From: Anthoceros angustus
Taxonomy: Eukaryota; Streptophyta; Anthocerotopsida; Anthocerotales; Anthocerotaceae
NCBI GenBank assembly: GCA_010909165.1
Contig: MU008180.1
Location: forward strand, 185,884 to 249,883
DNA length: 64,000 nt
Reading direction: 5' to 3'
In this document: in pieces, positions 46,436 through 58,300 of the stretch
Layout of the letters: every line of letters starts with the position of its first letter
How positions within the stretch are numbered: the stretch's first letter is position 1
Translations under genes and position numbers: made by a program
Notes under the pieces: generated by a model
Database searches by the model: none
The model's input: the letters and a program-made list of their open reading frames with translations, nothing else
Told to the model about the DNA's origin: nothing

Positions 46436-47885
46436 ATGGCAGATTATTTCAAGCTGTGGAAGGCAGCGGATGTGGCCTTGGGCAAGCCCGCCGTCCCGCA
46501 CTTCCCGCTCACCGCCTCGGTTGCGGATGCCATCAGGGCGCTCCAGCAGACCAGCGATGGCCGCATCAGCGTCTGGCAATGCCGCGCCCCCCAGCTGCAG
46601 CAGCCACCGCCGCCGAAAGTGAAGGATTTTGGAGCAGGAGCTACTGCACCCGCCAGCTGCAGGAAGGAGGAGCCTCTGAGCCAGGAAAATTGCCTCGGAC
46701 TCGGCCAGCAGGAGTGTAAATGTGTGGGGATTCTCACCAAGGTGGACATTCTGTGCCATCTGGCCGAGGAGTGGCAGAATCGGGACCGGGCCTTGCGTAC
46801 CTGCGTGTCGGAATTGCTGCCTCCCTTCTCCTCCGCGGTGGCTCACGTCGATGGCAAATCCAGGTGAGTTCGGTTCCGATTTCGGTGCCTGCTTCCAGTG
46901 CTGTCTGGGGAATCCTCCGAATCTAAACGTTGTGTTGTGTGCTTGTGTTTGTGTTTGTGGATTTGAATTTCACAGATTGCTGGATGCGCTCTCTCCGATG
47001 GCGGATCTCGGGGCGCATCACCTGGTGCTGCGGATGGAGGAAAGCCGCCGCCGCAACGGGCCAGGCCCGATTTTTCGCCACTCCTCCAAGCCTGCTCCTG
47101 CTCCTGCTCCGGCTCCGGCCGGCTCTTGCCAGCTCTACTGCTGTTTGACGCAGGAGGACGTTCTCCGTTTCCTGCTGGGATTCATTGCCAGGGTGGCCAA
47201 CGCACCGCTGATGACGGTGGAGGAGCTGGGGATCATCGACACCAACTTCCAGGGGATCGATTCCACGGCACCTGCGGCTTCAGGTCTGGACTTGATCAAG
47301 GCAGCCAGCCAGGAGATGACGTCCGTGGCGGTCGTGGAGGAGCTGTCTTGCCTTGACTACCTGTCAGGGGAGGAGTTGAGCGGAGTGCGGCTGGTGGGAG
47401 ACCTTTCAGCCTTCTCCATGCGGAACTGCGACGGGACTGCAGCCGAGGCGCTTGCCACACTCTCTGTGAAGGAGTTTCTGGATTTTGCTGGGGGGGATGT
47501 GACAGCATTGCTGCGGGTGAGGAGGCAGCGGTCAGGCCACGGGCTGACTTCTTTCCTCCCTGCAGGCTGGGAGGAGTCATCGTCGGAAGACGAGTCATCC
47601 GGGCTGCCGTCCCCAACAGGGCCTCTCCGGGCCTCCTTCGAGAGCATGCCCCGCCCATGGCAGCAGTGCCACCTCTTCACCACGCAGTCGGGCATCCAGG
47701 CTCGGGTTGCCCCCATCACCTGCCGCCCGCAAAGCACGCTGGTGGCAGTCATGGCACAGGCTCTGGCCAACAGGGTGACCTACTTGTGGGTGACAGATGA
47801 CAACGACATGCTCATCGGCCTCGTCACTTTCAGAAGCATCATCGAAGTTCTGCTGTACAATCTGGAGTCTCTGGAGACATACTAG
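46436..47885 (+). CDS. CBS-domain protein, CBSX5/CBSX6-like
   Basis: Two exons: 46,436-46,863 and 46,976-47,885, 1,338 nt, 445 residues, closing in frame. The start is an ATG giving MADYFKLWKAADVALGKP, close to the N-terminus I recall for plant CBSX5/6 proteins. CBS-type segments: VADAIRALQQTSDGRISVWQ with CVGILTKVDILCHLA (exon 1), LIKAASQEMTSVAVVEE with GVRLVGDLSAFSMRN, and STLVAVMAQALANRVTYLWV with DMLIGLVTFRSIIEVL at the C-terminus. CBS pairs bind adenosyl ligands and regulate partner proteins; the target of this subgroup is not known to me. Pro/Ala- and Ser/Glu-rich loops separate the domains, as usual. A TATATA sequence near 46,220 could be its promoter. Confidence 0.85.
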
Positions 47886-49003
47886 TGTGGTACGAGTATG
47901 TTTGGTGCCCAAGGTAAGTCTCAAGAGGGGCAAGTTTGGAATTGGAAGGCATGATGCTGGTATATAGACTGACTACGCTAGTGTTTCAGAATCTGGGAAA
48001 ACGATGCAAGTTTGTAGCATTTGTGAGGGCCTGTGATGTCCCCGACATGGGACTTGAGGCCAGCAGCTGGCGACCGCTGCTATTATTCTGTTTTGCACTG
48101 TTGACCTCCATTTCGAAGGCACTGCGGACTAGAGATCCATGGATGGTGAGTTCCTGTATCTATAGCAAGTACATAATAAGGCTGATAGCCCAAGCATAAG
48201 TGGCCACGGCAACCTTATCTCTGTTGCTACTTTCCATCTCAGTACTCCAATTAAAGCACCCGTGACAAGATTCCACCGATTCCTCAACTTCCAGAAACCG
48301 CTGGAATCTCGGCTGCTTTGTGGTGAGTCACTTAATCCGCCAACAGCCCGCCCTACCTCATCTTCAAGCAGAATTAGGTTCATTAAATTCGTAAGAGAAT
48401 GTGACGTCTGTACACAAGGAAATTCGCGCACTAAAATATTGCAAGCAGTTCGTGAACCACAATGGATTGAAAGTTTGAAACGAGTCGGACGATTCATAGG
48501 CGTGCCCACACTTTCTATCGTTAGAGAGCGGTGACATAACTACAGCAGACTGGCAGTGGCATGGCGTCTCTAGTCATAGTCTTCAGATTTTTATGTTACA
48601 AATTGGAAACAGCCTTGAAGAGGCGCACTGACCTCCTGGATCGTCAGCCAGCTGCCATGGTCCATCAGCAAGCAACGTCCTAAAGTAGGAATTACACTGC
48701 TCAAACCACCCTAAGGAAGCCGGTCGGCCGCTACTTGAGGAGTCGGAGTCGAGACCGTGACTGCCTAGTAGCTCCTGATAAACATTTCGTTTGAATCAGA
48801 TCTCCCGCTCCTGCAACATTGCAGCCAGAACCAACTTGGCATGTTAACGTTGAAATTTGAAATGCGATAATGTAATTGAGCCATCAAAGAGTTTCAAGGA
48901 TCAAACGAATGCCCAGACATCTACAGAAGAGACTTGCCTAAGACCACATGAATTCAGATTTTATATATTATTGCGCATCCAGGAACCAGTAAGGCAGAAA
49001 TGG
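47886..49003. other. Gene-free stretch downstream of CBS-domain gene
   Basis: Contains the CBS gene 3' end. Frames up to about 125 codons overlap on both strands without domains. Confidence 0.35.
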
Positions 49004-49470
49004 TCACCTAAATCTCACTGTGAGCGTGTTTGGATGAATTTGATTCACGTCAGCCGAGAATTCGCTTAAGGTGTTATAGGAAGCATCCGCAAAGGATGGA
49101 TACGGTAAGCCAGCTTGGTACATGTCACCCTTCCAATAAGTGATCCAGTGCCGCCGCTCGTCAATAAAAATGCTCCAGCCAAGGCACCTCATGACGGGCA
49201 TCAACATGTTGTGATCCTTGACCTGAACGCCGTTGCAAACAAATTGGAGACGAGCTTTTGACCTCCTGTGACCAATCCTCAGGAAATTGAAGCACTCAAA
49301 CTTCTCCACCAGGGCTCTCCACCGGCTTCTCTTCCGCCCAACTTCTGTCAGAGGATCGCCAATCAATAACTCTCTTGCTCCATCGCTCCGTGACATCATT
49401 GTTGACACCTGCGCTTTAGCACATTCAGCGATCCTCAGGGGCACAATGCGTGATCCTGTTCCATGTTATG
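49004..49470 (-). other. Unidentified minus-strand reading frame, possibly an exon or gene fragment
   Basis: An open minus-strand stretch ending at 49,004 whose peptide looks protein-like (FECFNFLRIGHRRSKARLQF; CLGWSIFIDERRHWITYWKG). The frame is open from about 49,470, but the first ATG gives MMSRSDGARELLIGD, about 130 codons. An acceptor-like GGAACAG precedes GATCACGC at the upper end, so it may be a downstream exon. I recognise no family. Confidence 0.3.
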
Positions 49471-50420
49471 GACCTCCTAACCGACTGAAATTATGTGCAA
49501 CTAGAGCCAGGTTTTAAACTCGTACCTGTGTAATATTTTTAATACTTTGATATAATATTACTATATACGCTGTCTTCAATTATTTTATGGCTCTATATTT
49601 TAATAGTTATAGGTACTAATTGATAGTATGATTATTTTTTATAAGATAGAATAAAAAAATAATCATAACAAGAACTATTAGCTCTAAACAAGATAATACA
49701 GGATAATAAAACCTAGTTTGGGACGTTCATTCTTACAGGGAATAAACCACCCTATCAAGGAAACCTTTCTTAACACAGTACCACCCACTAACAGCATTAA
49801 TCCCTACATAGATAGTATTATGATTCTGCACCACTAAACTCTAAGATGCTCTATATAATTAATCTCTATATAGTATTATGATTTTACACCACAAACCCTA
49901 ATATACTCTATATTGTATATCTTCCTCCCCTTCAACCCATTACTCTCTTTACAGAAAAAATGTGAAGAAGAGTGGAGAACCCTAAGTGACATTAAAAGAT
50001 CTTTGTAATGATAAAAGCCATGTGAAAACTTATTGTAAAAGAAAAACCATGCTTACAAGTCTTCAACAATATCTAATATGGGGCTCAAACATTAACATTA
50101 GGTTCACAGGTCAAAGGGGGATTTTATTGAGGTGAAAAAACGGGAATCTTATTGGGGTCTTCGTTTGACCGCCAAAATATGCTCGGTAAGTCCATCCAGG
50201 ATCCACCAAAATAGGCTCGGTAAAACCATGCGAGATACCGGAGACCGGACCCGTTTGGGTGCCTCGTTTGTCGCAAATCGGAAAATGGAAAGAACTTGTT
50301 TTTTCAAAAATCCTACTTGTCAATAGAGTTAGGGTTCACTTTGAGTTCTGTGGCGCTTGTCTTCGTCTCCACTCCATTTACAAAATGCCTCAAATAAGTC
50401 AGTGTCATTAAGTATTGGAG
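49471..50420. other. AT-rich gene-free stretch
   Basis: Strongly AT-rich from about 49,520 to 50,100 with tandem-looking phrases (ctctatatagtattatgatt twice near 49,810-49,880). At 50,165-50,225 the phrase aaaata(t)gctcggtaa occurs twice. No gene. Confidence 0.4.
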
Positions 50421-50422
50421 GC

Positions 50423-50638
50423 GGTGGCCCAAGTGGTAAATTTGAGCCTCTTGATGGAAGAAGACAACCCTCACTTAGAAGATGTTAGTGCTCTGGTGGC
50501 CCAAGTGGTAAATTTGAGCCTCTTGATGGAAGAAGTCAACCCTCACTTAGAAGATGTTAGTGCTCTGGTGGCCCAAGTGGTAAATTTGAGCCTCTTGATG
50601 GAAGAAGACAACCCTCACTTAAAAGGTGTTAGTGCTAT
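50423..50638. repeat. Three-copy 72-bp tandem repeat
   Basis: Units begin ggtggcccaagtggtaaatt at 50,423, 50,495 and 50,567, nearly identical. Because 72 is a multiple of three, one plus-strand frame stays open through all three as a 24-residue peptide repeat (AQVVNLSLLMEEDNPHLEDV). There is no upstream ATG, so coding is unproven. The unit start GTGGCCCAAGTGGTAAA recalls a tRNA-Leu/Ser A box, but no B box follows. Confidence 0.8.
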
Positions 50639-50869
50639 GAAACGAACCACTAATCTTTCACTTGAGGGCTCCGACTATACAAATTTGTGTGGTAACGACC
50701 CATCATGGCTGCAGTGGTTACAATTTTACTTATGCTTTGAATTGGAGAAGTACTTGGCACATAAGACTTAGCGGGTACAAAGTTCACAGAATGGCTCATC
50801 CTTTTTTCAATATGATATGTGTCCTCAATCATTTCGTCAAATGACTAGAATGGACAAGTATTCTTTTCT

Positions 50870-51628
50870 TTGGTGGATATTATTTTCTCTCATCAAGTAT
50901 TCCAAAGTAATGTCTTTGTTGACCAGGCTTCAATATATCTACACGAGCTCCCTAAGTTTTGATAGGTTAGGCCATTACGGCAATGAATTAATGGACCTTG
51001 CAGCAATAGGGGATGAGCATAGGAAGTGTTGTGAACTATACTCGAAGTTGTCTTCTAGCTTAAGAAAATGTACTCTCTCCATACGTACAGTGGCCGAAAC
51101 AAGATTAGCCTGCCCTTTTGACTTGGAGGTTTGCAGTTTTAGGGTTTCCAGGATCGAGCTCATCCATGGCAAAAATAAATATGGTGCATACAAAAATACT
51201 TATGGTGCATACAAAAATACGTATGTTTCAACAAACAAGGAGATTTCAATATTGCTATCGCTAAGGTGCGTTATGTTCATGAGCATTGTATTGGCATGCT
51301 AAAGTCTTGTTGGTTCAGCATGAAGGAGATATGCACTCAATTCAACAGCAAAGCTAGGTATTCACATATTTGCTGCTAGATTCTGGTGTGTGCCCTTCTC
51401 CACATTCACATGATGTCCACACAAGATCTATGGTCTGAGGAAGATATGTTGGAAACAGGCATAGATGAAGACACTTACCCTTGTGGGCTCGAAGAAATGA
51501 GTACTCCTCCATTGGTAGGAACAACATCAGAATCTGCTCATGAAGCTGTAGGTGGGGAGTTGCAAGAAAAAGTCATGGCAACAGCTTTGAGGTTTGACCG
51601 TGAGCCAGGTGCTTGTCTTCATGTGTAA
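50870..51628 (+). pseudogene. PIF/Harbinger-type (DDE_Tnp_4) transposase remnant, copy 1
   Basis: In plus frames an N-terminal helix-turn-helix-like segment (FDRLGHYGNELMDLAAIGDE, compare LGxYGNGASxxxxAxxxGxS) is followed, after a gap where the DDE core should be, by a C-terminal part: VRYVHEHCIGMLKSCWFSM, recalling the VRxxxEHCIGxLKxRW pattern of this family, then ILVCALLHIHMM. The last part (DLWSEEDMLETGIDEDTYPC) runs to a stop at about 51,626. Frame changes occur between segments, and with the catalytic core missing it cannot be active. Identification is from these patterns only. Confidence 0.5.
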
Positions 51629-51639
51629 TCACAAAGTTC

Positions 51640-52470
51640 ACAGAATGGCTCATCCTTTTTCAATATGATATGTGTCCTCAATCATTTCACAAATGACTAG
51701 AATGGACAAGTATTCTTTTCTTTGGTGGATATTATTTTCTCTCATCAAGTATTCCAAAGTAATGTCTTGTTGACGCTTCAATATATCTACACGAGCTCCT
51801 AAGTTTTGATAGGTTAGGCCATTACGGCAATGAATTAATGGACCTTGCAGCAATAGGGGATGAGCATAGGAAGTGTTGTGAACTATACTCGAAGTTGTCT
51901 TCTAGCTTAAGAAAATGTACTCTCTCCATACGTCTGTGGCCGAAACAAGATTAGCCTGCCCTTTTGACTTGGAGGTTTGCAGTTTTAGGGTTTCCAGGAT
52001 CGAGCTCATCCATGGCAAAAATAAATATGGTGCATACAAAAATACTTATGGTGCATACAAAAATACGTATGTTTCAACAAACAAGGGAGATTTCAATATT
52101 GCTATCGCTAAGGTGCGTTATGTTCATGAGCATTGTATTGGCATGCTAAAGTCTTGTTGGTTCAGCATGAAGGAGATATGCACTCAATTCAACAGCAAAG
52201 CTAGGTATTCACATATTTGCTGCTAGATTCTGGTGTGTGCCCTTCTCCACATTCACATGATGTCCACACAAGATCTATGGTCTGAGGAAGATATGTTGGA
52301 AACAGGCATAGATGAAGACACTTACCCTTGTCGAAGAAAATGAGTACTCCTCCATTGGTAGGAACAACATCGAATCACTCATGAAGTCATGGGTGGGGAG
52401 TTGCAAGAAAAAGTCATGGCAACAGCTTTGAGGTTTGACCGTGAGCCAGGTGCTTGTCTTCATGTGTAAT
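51640..52470 (+). pseudogene. PIF/Harbinger-type transposase remnant, copy 2
   Basis: Second tandem copy with the same segments, including the clearest C-terminal run (GDFNIAIAKVRYVHEHCIG, then MLKSCWFSMKEICTQFNSKA). A few small indels put the final segment in other frames than in copy 1. Also core-less. Confidence 0.5.
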
Positions 52471-52475
52471 CACAA

Positions 52476-53710
52476 AGTTTCTCTCCTCAACTAGCAATGT
52501 TGTCTTCACGTGTAATCCCAAAGTTTCTCTCCTCAATTACCAATATTGCTGTAGACTGAAACTTAGCAACTGTCATGTATGGCTGAATCTTCTCTAGTGT
52601 CTTGTTACTCTTGAAATGCTTGGCCATAGTGCAAATGATTGGAGCGGAAGAGAAGATGCGAGAAAGAATATACAATGCACAAAAATTGTGTATATGTGTT
52701 CTTTGTGTCGGTGCACTTAACTAGCCTTGATTATGATGACTATTCATTAAGCAATGGTTGATTAACAAATCTATACTCTAACACTCCCTCTTAAACTTCC
52801 CGAGCTTGAGCTTAACCCTAACCCCCTTGTACTAGGCATTCACTTGAAGCTGCCCCCTCGTGCGGGCCTTTACGCTCCTTTCTGATACTCGAGGGTTTGT
52901 CCAATTGTCCTGGTGCTCCAGTTCGCGATGGCTACTCACCTGGCTACTAGTCTGGCTATGCTCTAGCTTCTGCTATTCGGAGCCACACATCTGTTGATCC
53001 TCGCGATGAAGACCAGGAGCACATATGAGTATGCATCCAAAACTCCAGGTGTTGGTTGCAGCAAAGGAAGAAAGTAGAAGCCAAGCAGTGCCAGGGCCAA
53101 GCGGAGAACTCCTATCAAACGCTCAGCAGAAACGGAGAACTAGGACGAAGGTCACTCAATCGGGGCATGCGCCTAGCGAGGAAGATACAGTATTAGTGTC
53201 AGCGTGAACCTTTGCTGGAGCAAGCCTCAAGAAGTCGACCCCAGTTGGCAACGAGGAGACGAAGGCAACCAGATATACTAATGATGAGGGCGGTCTTCTC
53301 CAGCCACTGAGGGATGCTGTCACACTACTAAATAGATTGAAGAGGAAAGTGGAAGAAGAGAAGCAACTATTGGGCAACACCAGTTGATTTGGTAAACATG
53401 ATGCTTCATCCGACTGGTGTGCCCTGTCTATGAAAAAAATTGTGCTCCCTCTGTGTCCTTATTAACTGGTTATCGCCATACGTGTTGTCACTGAGCAATG
53501 TGCCTGGCTGTTGAGAGGGCGCCTTAAACACAATTCTATCTGGAGGCTCAGGCTTCCAACCCCTACCCACACAACCAGATAAGTGCTATTGATCAAAATA
53601 AGCTGTGAGGTCATACAATCGAAGTCCTTCCATATGCGCATAGTATTTGTACTTAGGAAGTCCCTTGGTTAGTATAGCAGCTGTGTTGTCCTTAGTTGGA
53701 CATAGTCCAC
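52476..53710 (-). mobile_element. Copia-type LTR retrotransposon tail (fossil)
   Basis: On the minus strand, at 53,700-53,586, the end of a Copia RNase H is readable (ILTKGLPKYKYYAHMEG). Further along, a purine-rich tract at 52,800-52,784 abuts TGTTAGAGTATAG at 52,783, the expected polypurine tract and 3' LTR start. The LTR runs toward about 52,480; its end is uncertain. It is a broken fragment with the rest of pol missing. About 0.8 kb of extra sequence lies between RNase H end and polypurine tract. Confidence 0.6.
53028..53387 (+). other. Unidentified plus-strand open blocks inside the Copia tail
   Basis: Two adjoining open blocks in one plus-strand frame (53,028-53,207 and 53,211-53,387), the second ending LLNRLKRKVEEEKQLLGNTS, which looks like the coiled end of a real protein. 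Opposite in strand to the Copia remnant. No family recognised; could be captured host sequence or chance. Confidence 0.25.
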
Positions 53711-55317
53711 TTTGATCACTCCACCTTTTCTAGGGCTAATATATTGTGACAGAGAAGGAAAGTTGGGGAGGATTGCAGCTGATCTAGATCCTTGAGGAAA
53801 CTCCTTTCCCTTTCTTTCTCATTTTACTCAACTCGGTACGTGTGAAACCATGTTGTAAAAGTGGACCAATCAAGAAACGTTACTTTCGACTGTGTGAATC
53901 GACCCTTATACTACTTAGTGACAGCTAATGTTATATATCAGAATGTATATGAATAATTTTAATTATATATTAGTAAGTATATGAATAATTTTAAGAATAT
54001 ATTAATAAATTTATAAATTTTTCATGATAAATATATGAATAATTTTATTTATTAGTAAGTATATGCATAATATTAGTGATATATAGAGTAATCTCATCAA
54101 AACCAAATGAGTATGGAATCATCACCTATGGGGATAGTCAATCAAACATTTATATTTATTGTATTTTATTAATATTTAATTATTTAAAATAATATATAGC
54201 ATTTAAAAATGATATATATTCGAGAAAACAATTCTCATATGGTCAAAGTTGTATAATGACATTAATTCTAGTCATTTACGGTTAGAGGAGGGACTTTATA
54301 AATGGAGGAGAGATGAGGTGAGCTCATCTATCAAAGGAAAACATAAGAGACCATGAGGGTCGTAGTAAGACAAAGCAATTAGCTTAAGCTCCATATCTAA
54401 AGTCACCATTAGCTTGTAAGCTCCATATCTGAAGTCATCTTTAGCTCCTACAATGTTATAGCAGGGAAGATTAAAAGGCCTACATACTACAGAGGTTATA
54501 GAGCTTCCGAAGCATCACCTACTATCGTGGCCGTTCCGAAGATTGCTCCTAAAAGTGCTCTCTCGAAGTCATAGACTCTTGCTGTTGAAAGAATGCCATG
54601 AAGAAGGAGAGAGGTAGCCCCACAGCATGACCCTCGCTACTACAAGAATGCTGTGAAGGAGGAGAGAGGTATCCCTGTACCATGCAGGGAAGCATGACAG
54701 GCTTTAGCGGAGACTTAATAAATTTATAGAAGTCTTGAGCCAGCTTGCATCCCTCGTATTTCCTAACCTAGCTGCCTCTTTGCCAGCTTGCATCCGCTGC
54801 CCCTTGCCAAGTTGGGCAGCTGTAGGGATGAATTGGTCGCTAGCTTGCATTCCCTATACTTCTTGAACTTGGCTGCTGCTACACCGGCAGCTGCCCAACC
54901 TGGATGGTTAGTGATGACTTGTGACATGGTCATTTGCGGTCCAATACTATTATTTCTTACTTCTAAACCATGTATGCTTAAAAAATTATAATTTATATAT
55001 TTTATTTTAAAAATATTATTCTAATATACTTAATATATAAAGTTATTAATAAAATCTCCTGGTTTAAATTAACTTCTTTATAATTTTTGCACTATTTCAC
55101 ATCCTTCTTAACGAAATGTAAAATATAATATTATGTCCTCTTCTTCTTCTTCTAGGACATGAGGTGGCACGTGCAAAATAGTTTTTTTTGTTAAAAGCAC
55201 ACTTTGATTTAGCAGGCCCATTTTGATATTAGCAATCCCTTGGGAGATAGGAGAATTCTCCCGATGGGAGAAACCATCACTTTAACATAGAAGAACAAAT
55301 TCTTTGTTCAGTAACTA
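53711..55317. other. AT-rich gene-free stretch with small duplications
   Basis: Very AT-rich at 53,925-54,230 and 54,970-55,130. Small duplicated phrases: taagctccatatct (54,386 and 54,418), gaaggagagaggta-like (54,602 and 54,658), ccagcttgcatcc (54,740 and 54,783). No coding sequence recognised; probably decayed repeats. Confidence 0.45.
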
Positions 55318-58300
55318 CTACAACTGAATAATCTGTGCGTTCAGCTCGTCGAGCGTCGTCAGAATGCGTTCACTTCTCCGTTGCTGTTTCTTGTCTCTAA
55401 CCGAGAACATAAGCACCTTCCCTCCGTGCTCGATCCAACTTTGCCCTGGCTTTTTCCTTCCACCTGCACCCCTTCTCATTCGTTCTACTTGTCTGGCTTC
55501 CTCTAACAGGCCGCCAAGGGCATAGATGTTGGACATCAGGATATACGCAGCACTCTGTTTCGGTTCCAGTTCCACAGCACGGTTGAAAGCACGCCTTCCT
55601 GACTCCATGTCACCATGTTTCCTACAAGCACCAAGTAAAGACAGCCACATTGCAACATCAGGCTGCATTGGCATTGTCAACAACAATGTTTCTGCCTGCT
55701 TCAGGAGTCCTGCTCGTCCAAGGATATCAATGACACAAGAGTAGTGCTGCCTTACTGCAGCAATTCTGTAGTCTCTGCTCATAGACATGAAGTACTGCAG
55801 GCCTTTTTCTACAGTGCCGGCATGACTGCAAGCTGTGAACAGACACACGAATGTGATTTCATCTGGTTGTATCCCTGCATCCTGCATTTGACTGAAACAT
55901 TGCAAGCTTGTTGTATAGTCTCCGTGCCGGGCATATCCTGAAATCAGTCCATTCCAGGCCACCACATCTTGCTTGGACAGTGTGTCAAATAACTGCTGAG
56001 CTTTAACCATCCGTCCACATTTTCCATAAGCATGTATGAGAGCAGTTGCCACTAGCACACTGTTCTCCATTCCGTTTTGTATCACATCATGCTGGATGTC
56101 GGTGCACATTCTCAAAGCTCCAACATTGCCACAAGCTCTTAAGATGCAAAGAAATGTTGCCTCACTCAGTATTACGCCCTCCCGTCTCATTCGCATATAC
56201 AATTGGAGGGCTTTTAACTCTAGTTCTTGCTCAATATATGCGCCCATCATCGAATTCCAAGACACCACATCACGCCCCGGATGTGTGTCAAAGACATTCC
56301 ACGCATCCACAACGCTGCCACATTTTGCATACATGTTGATGAGACTATTGCAGACAAACGTATCTGATGCATAGCCTCTTCGACAGATCTCCGCATGAAC
56401 TAGTGCACCCTTTTGTAGAGCATCTGCTTTCACTGTGTAGCCATCAACAAGCTCGCCTTTCTCCGTAGCTGCCAAGCTGCCACATGCTTTTAGAGTGGCC
56501 ACATAGGTCCGACTGTCAGGCAAAACACCCGCAGTTTGCATACCTGCAAAAGCTTGCAAAGCCCTGTCACCCTCTTCTTGTTCAGCATAACCAGCAATCA
56601 TGGCATTCCAGGAAACAACATCCCGCTCAAACAATGAGTCAAACACATGCCTGGCATCCTCAAGGCTCCCGCATTTTGCATACATGTGCACAAGTGTGTT
56701 GCAGATCATCCTGTGTGATCCATAGCCCTGATGAATTAGTTCTGCATGAATGGCTTTCCCCATCTGCAAAGCCCGTGATTTCACACGCTGACCGTTAGTA
56801 AAGGTGCACTCCTCCACATTTGCAGCAACTGCACATGCTTTTAGGGCACCAACAAATGTTCGGCTGTCAGGCGTCACACCTTTCTGCTGCATTTGAGCAT
56901 AAAGTTGCAAACCATCCTCACTTTGTTCTTGCTCAGCATATCCTGCGAGCATCGCATTCCATGACACCACATCATGTATTGACAATCTGTCGAAAACCTG
57001 CTGCGCGTCTGATACACTTCCACATTTGGCATACATGTGAACAAGGGTGTTTCCAATGTAGACATCCAATTCATAGCTCCTTTGAACAGCTTCAGCATGG
57101 ATTGCCTTTACCGCGTGCAGACACTGCACTTTGACAGGATGCCCTTCAACTAATGTCCCACGTTCAATGCCTGCCATCCCACTGCATGCTTTCAACATGC
57201 TCACAAAGATCCTCTCGTTTGGGCTTACACCTGCATCCTGCATTTGGGAATATAATTTTAGAGCTTCGTCAAGTAGGTCATGCTCAGCATAAACTCCAAA
57301 CATTACATTCCACGATATCAAATCTCGCTGACTCATCAGGTTGAACACATATCTCGCATCTTGAATGCTCCCACATCTTGCATACATATAAACAAGGGCG
57401 TTCCCAATAAAGACATCTGATTCAAAACCTGCTTTACATATTTTCTCATGAATAGTCTTACCCCTCGCCAACGATTGTGCTTTGATTGGTCTCTCAAACA
57501 TCGGCATTGCTACTTCGTCAGCCACAAGACAGGCACATGCTTTTAGTACACTCACAAAAATCCATTTGTTTTCGATTTTACCTTCTGCCTGCATTCGTGC
57601 ATAGAGTGACAAAGCCTCCTGCCCTAGTTCTTGCAGGACGTATCCTAAGATCATTGTATTCCACGACACCACATCCCTCTTATCCAATCTGTCAAAGACA
57701 GACTGTGCCTCCACCATGCTCCCACATTTGGCATACATGTCAACCAAAGCAGTGCCCACAAAGAAGTCCAACTCACATCTAGTTTTGGCAGCTTCTGCGT
57801 GGATCTGTCTGCCTTCGTGTATCTCGGCCAAGCTAGCACAGGCTTTTAATATGCTAGCAAGCGTGTACTTGTTTGGCTTTACACCTTCCTCCTTCATTTT
57901 GTGGTACAAATCAAGAGCCTCTCGATCTCGTTCCTCCTTCACATAGGCTGATATCAACTCCGTCCATGTGGAGACTTTGCGTACGGACAATCTGTTGAAT
58001 ACTTGCATGGCATCTGAAAGACTCCCGCACTTCACAAGCATGATGACAATAGAGTTGCCCAGGTAGACATTCGATTCGAGCCCCTTGTTGGAAATGAAGG
58101 CATGCAAGAGCTTGGCTTCACTAATGGCCTTCTTCCTACTACAACCTTGGAAGAGACAATCATAAGTTTCCATGGAAATCTGACTGCCTCGCTCGTCCAT
58201 CCAGTGCAGAGAAGTAATTGCCTCCTCCAGTCTTCCCTCCTCACACAATCTCTTCAACTCCGCATCCTTGCACTCTACACTGCAGACAGTAAGCCGTTTA

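Larger units (their letters stand above)
50770..52475. repeat. Tandem duplication of a ~850-bp transposase-containing block
   Basis: The stretch starting acaaagttcacagaatggct at about 50,777 restarts at about 51,631 and runs through gacttggaggtttgcag and gtgagccaggtgcttgtctt in both. The second copy shows many 1-4 base insertions and deletions against the first and fewer substitutions. Confidence 0.85.
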
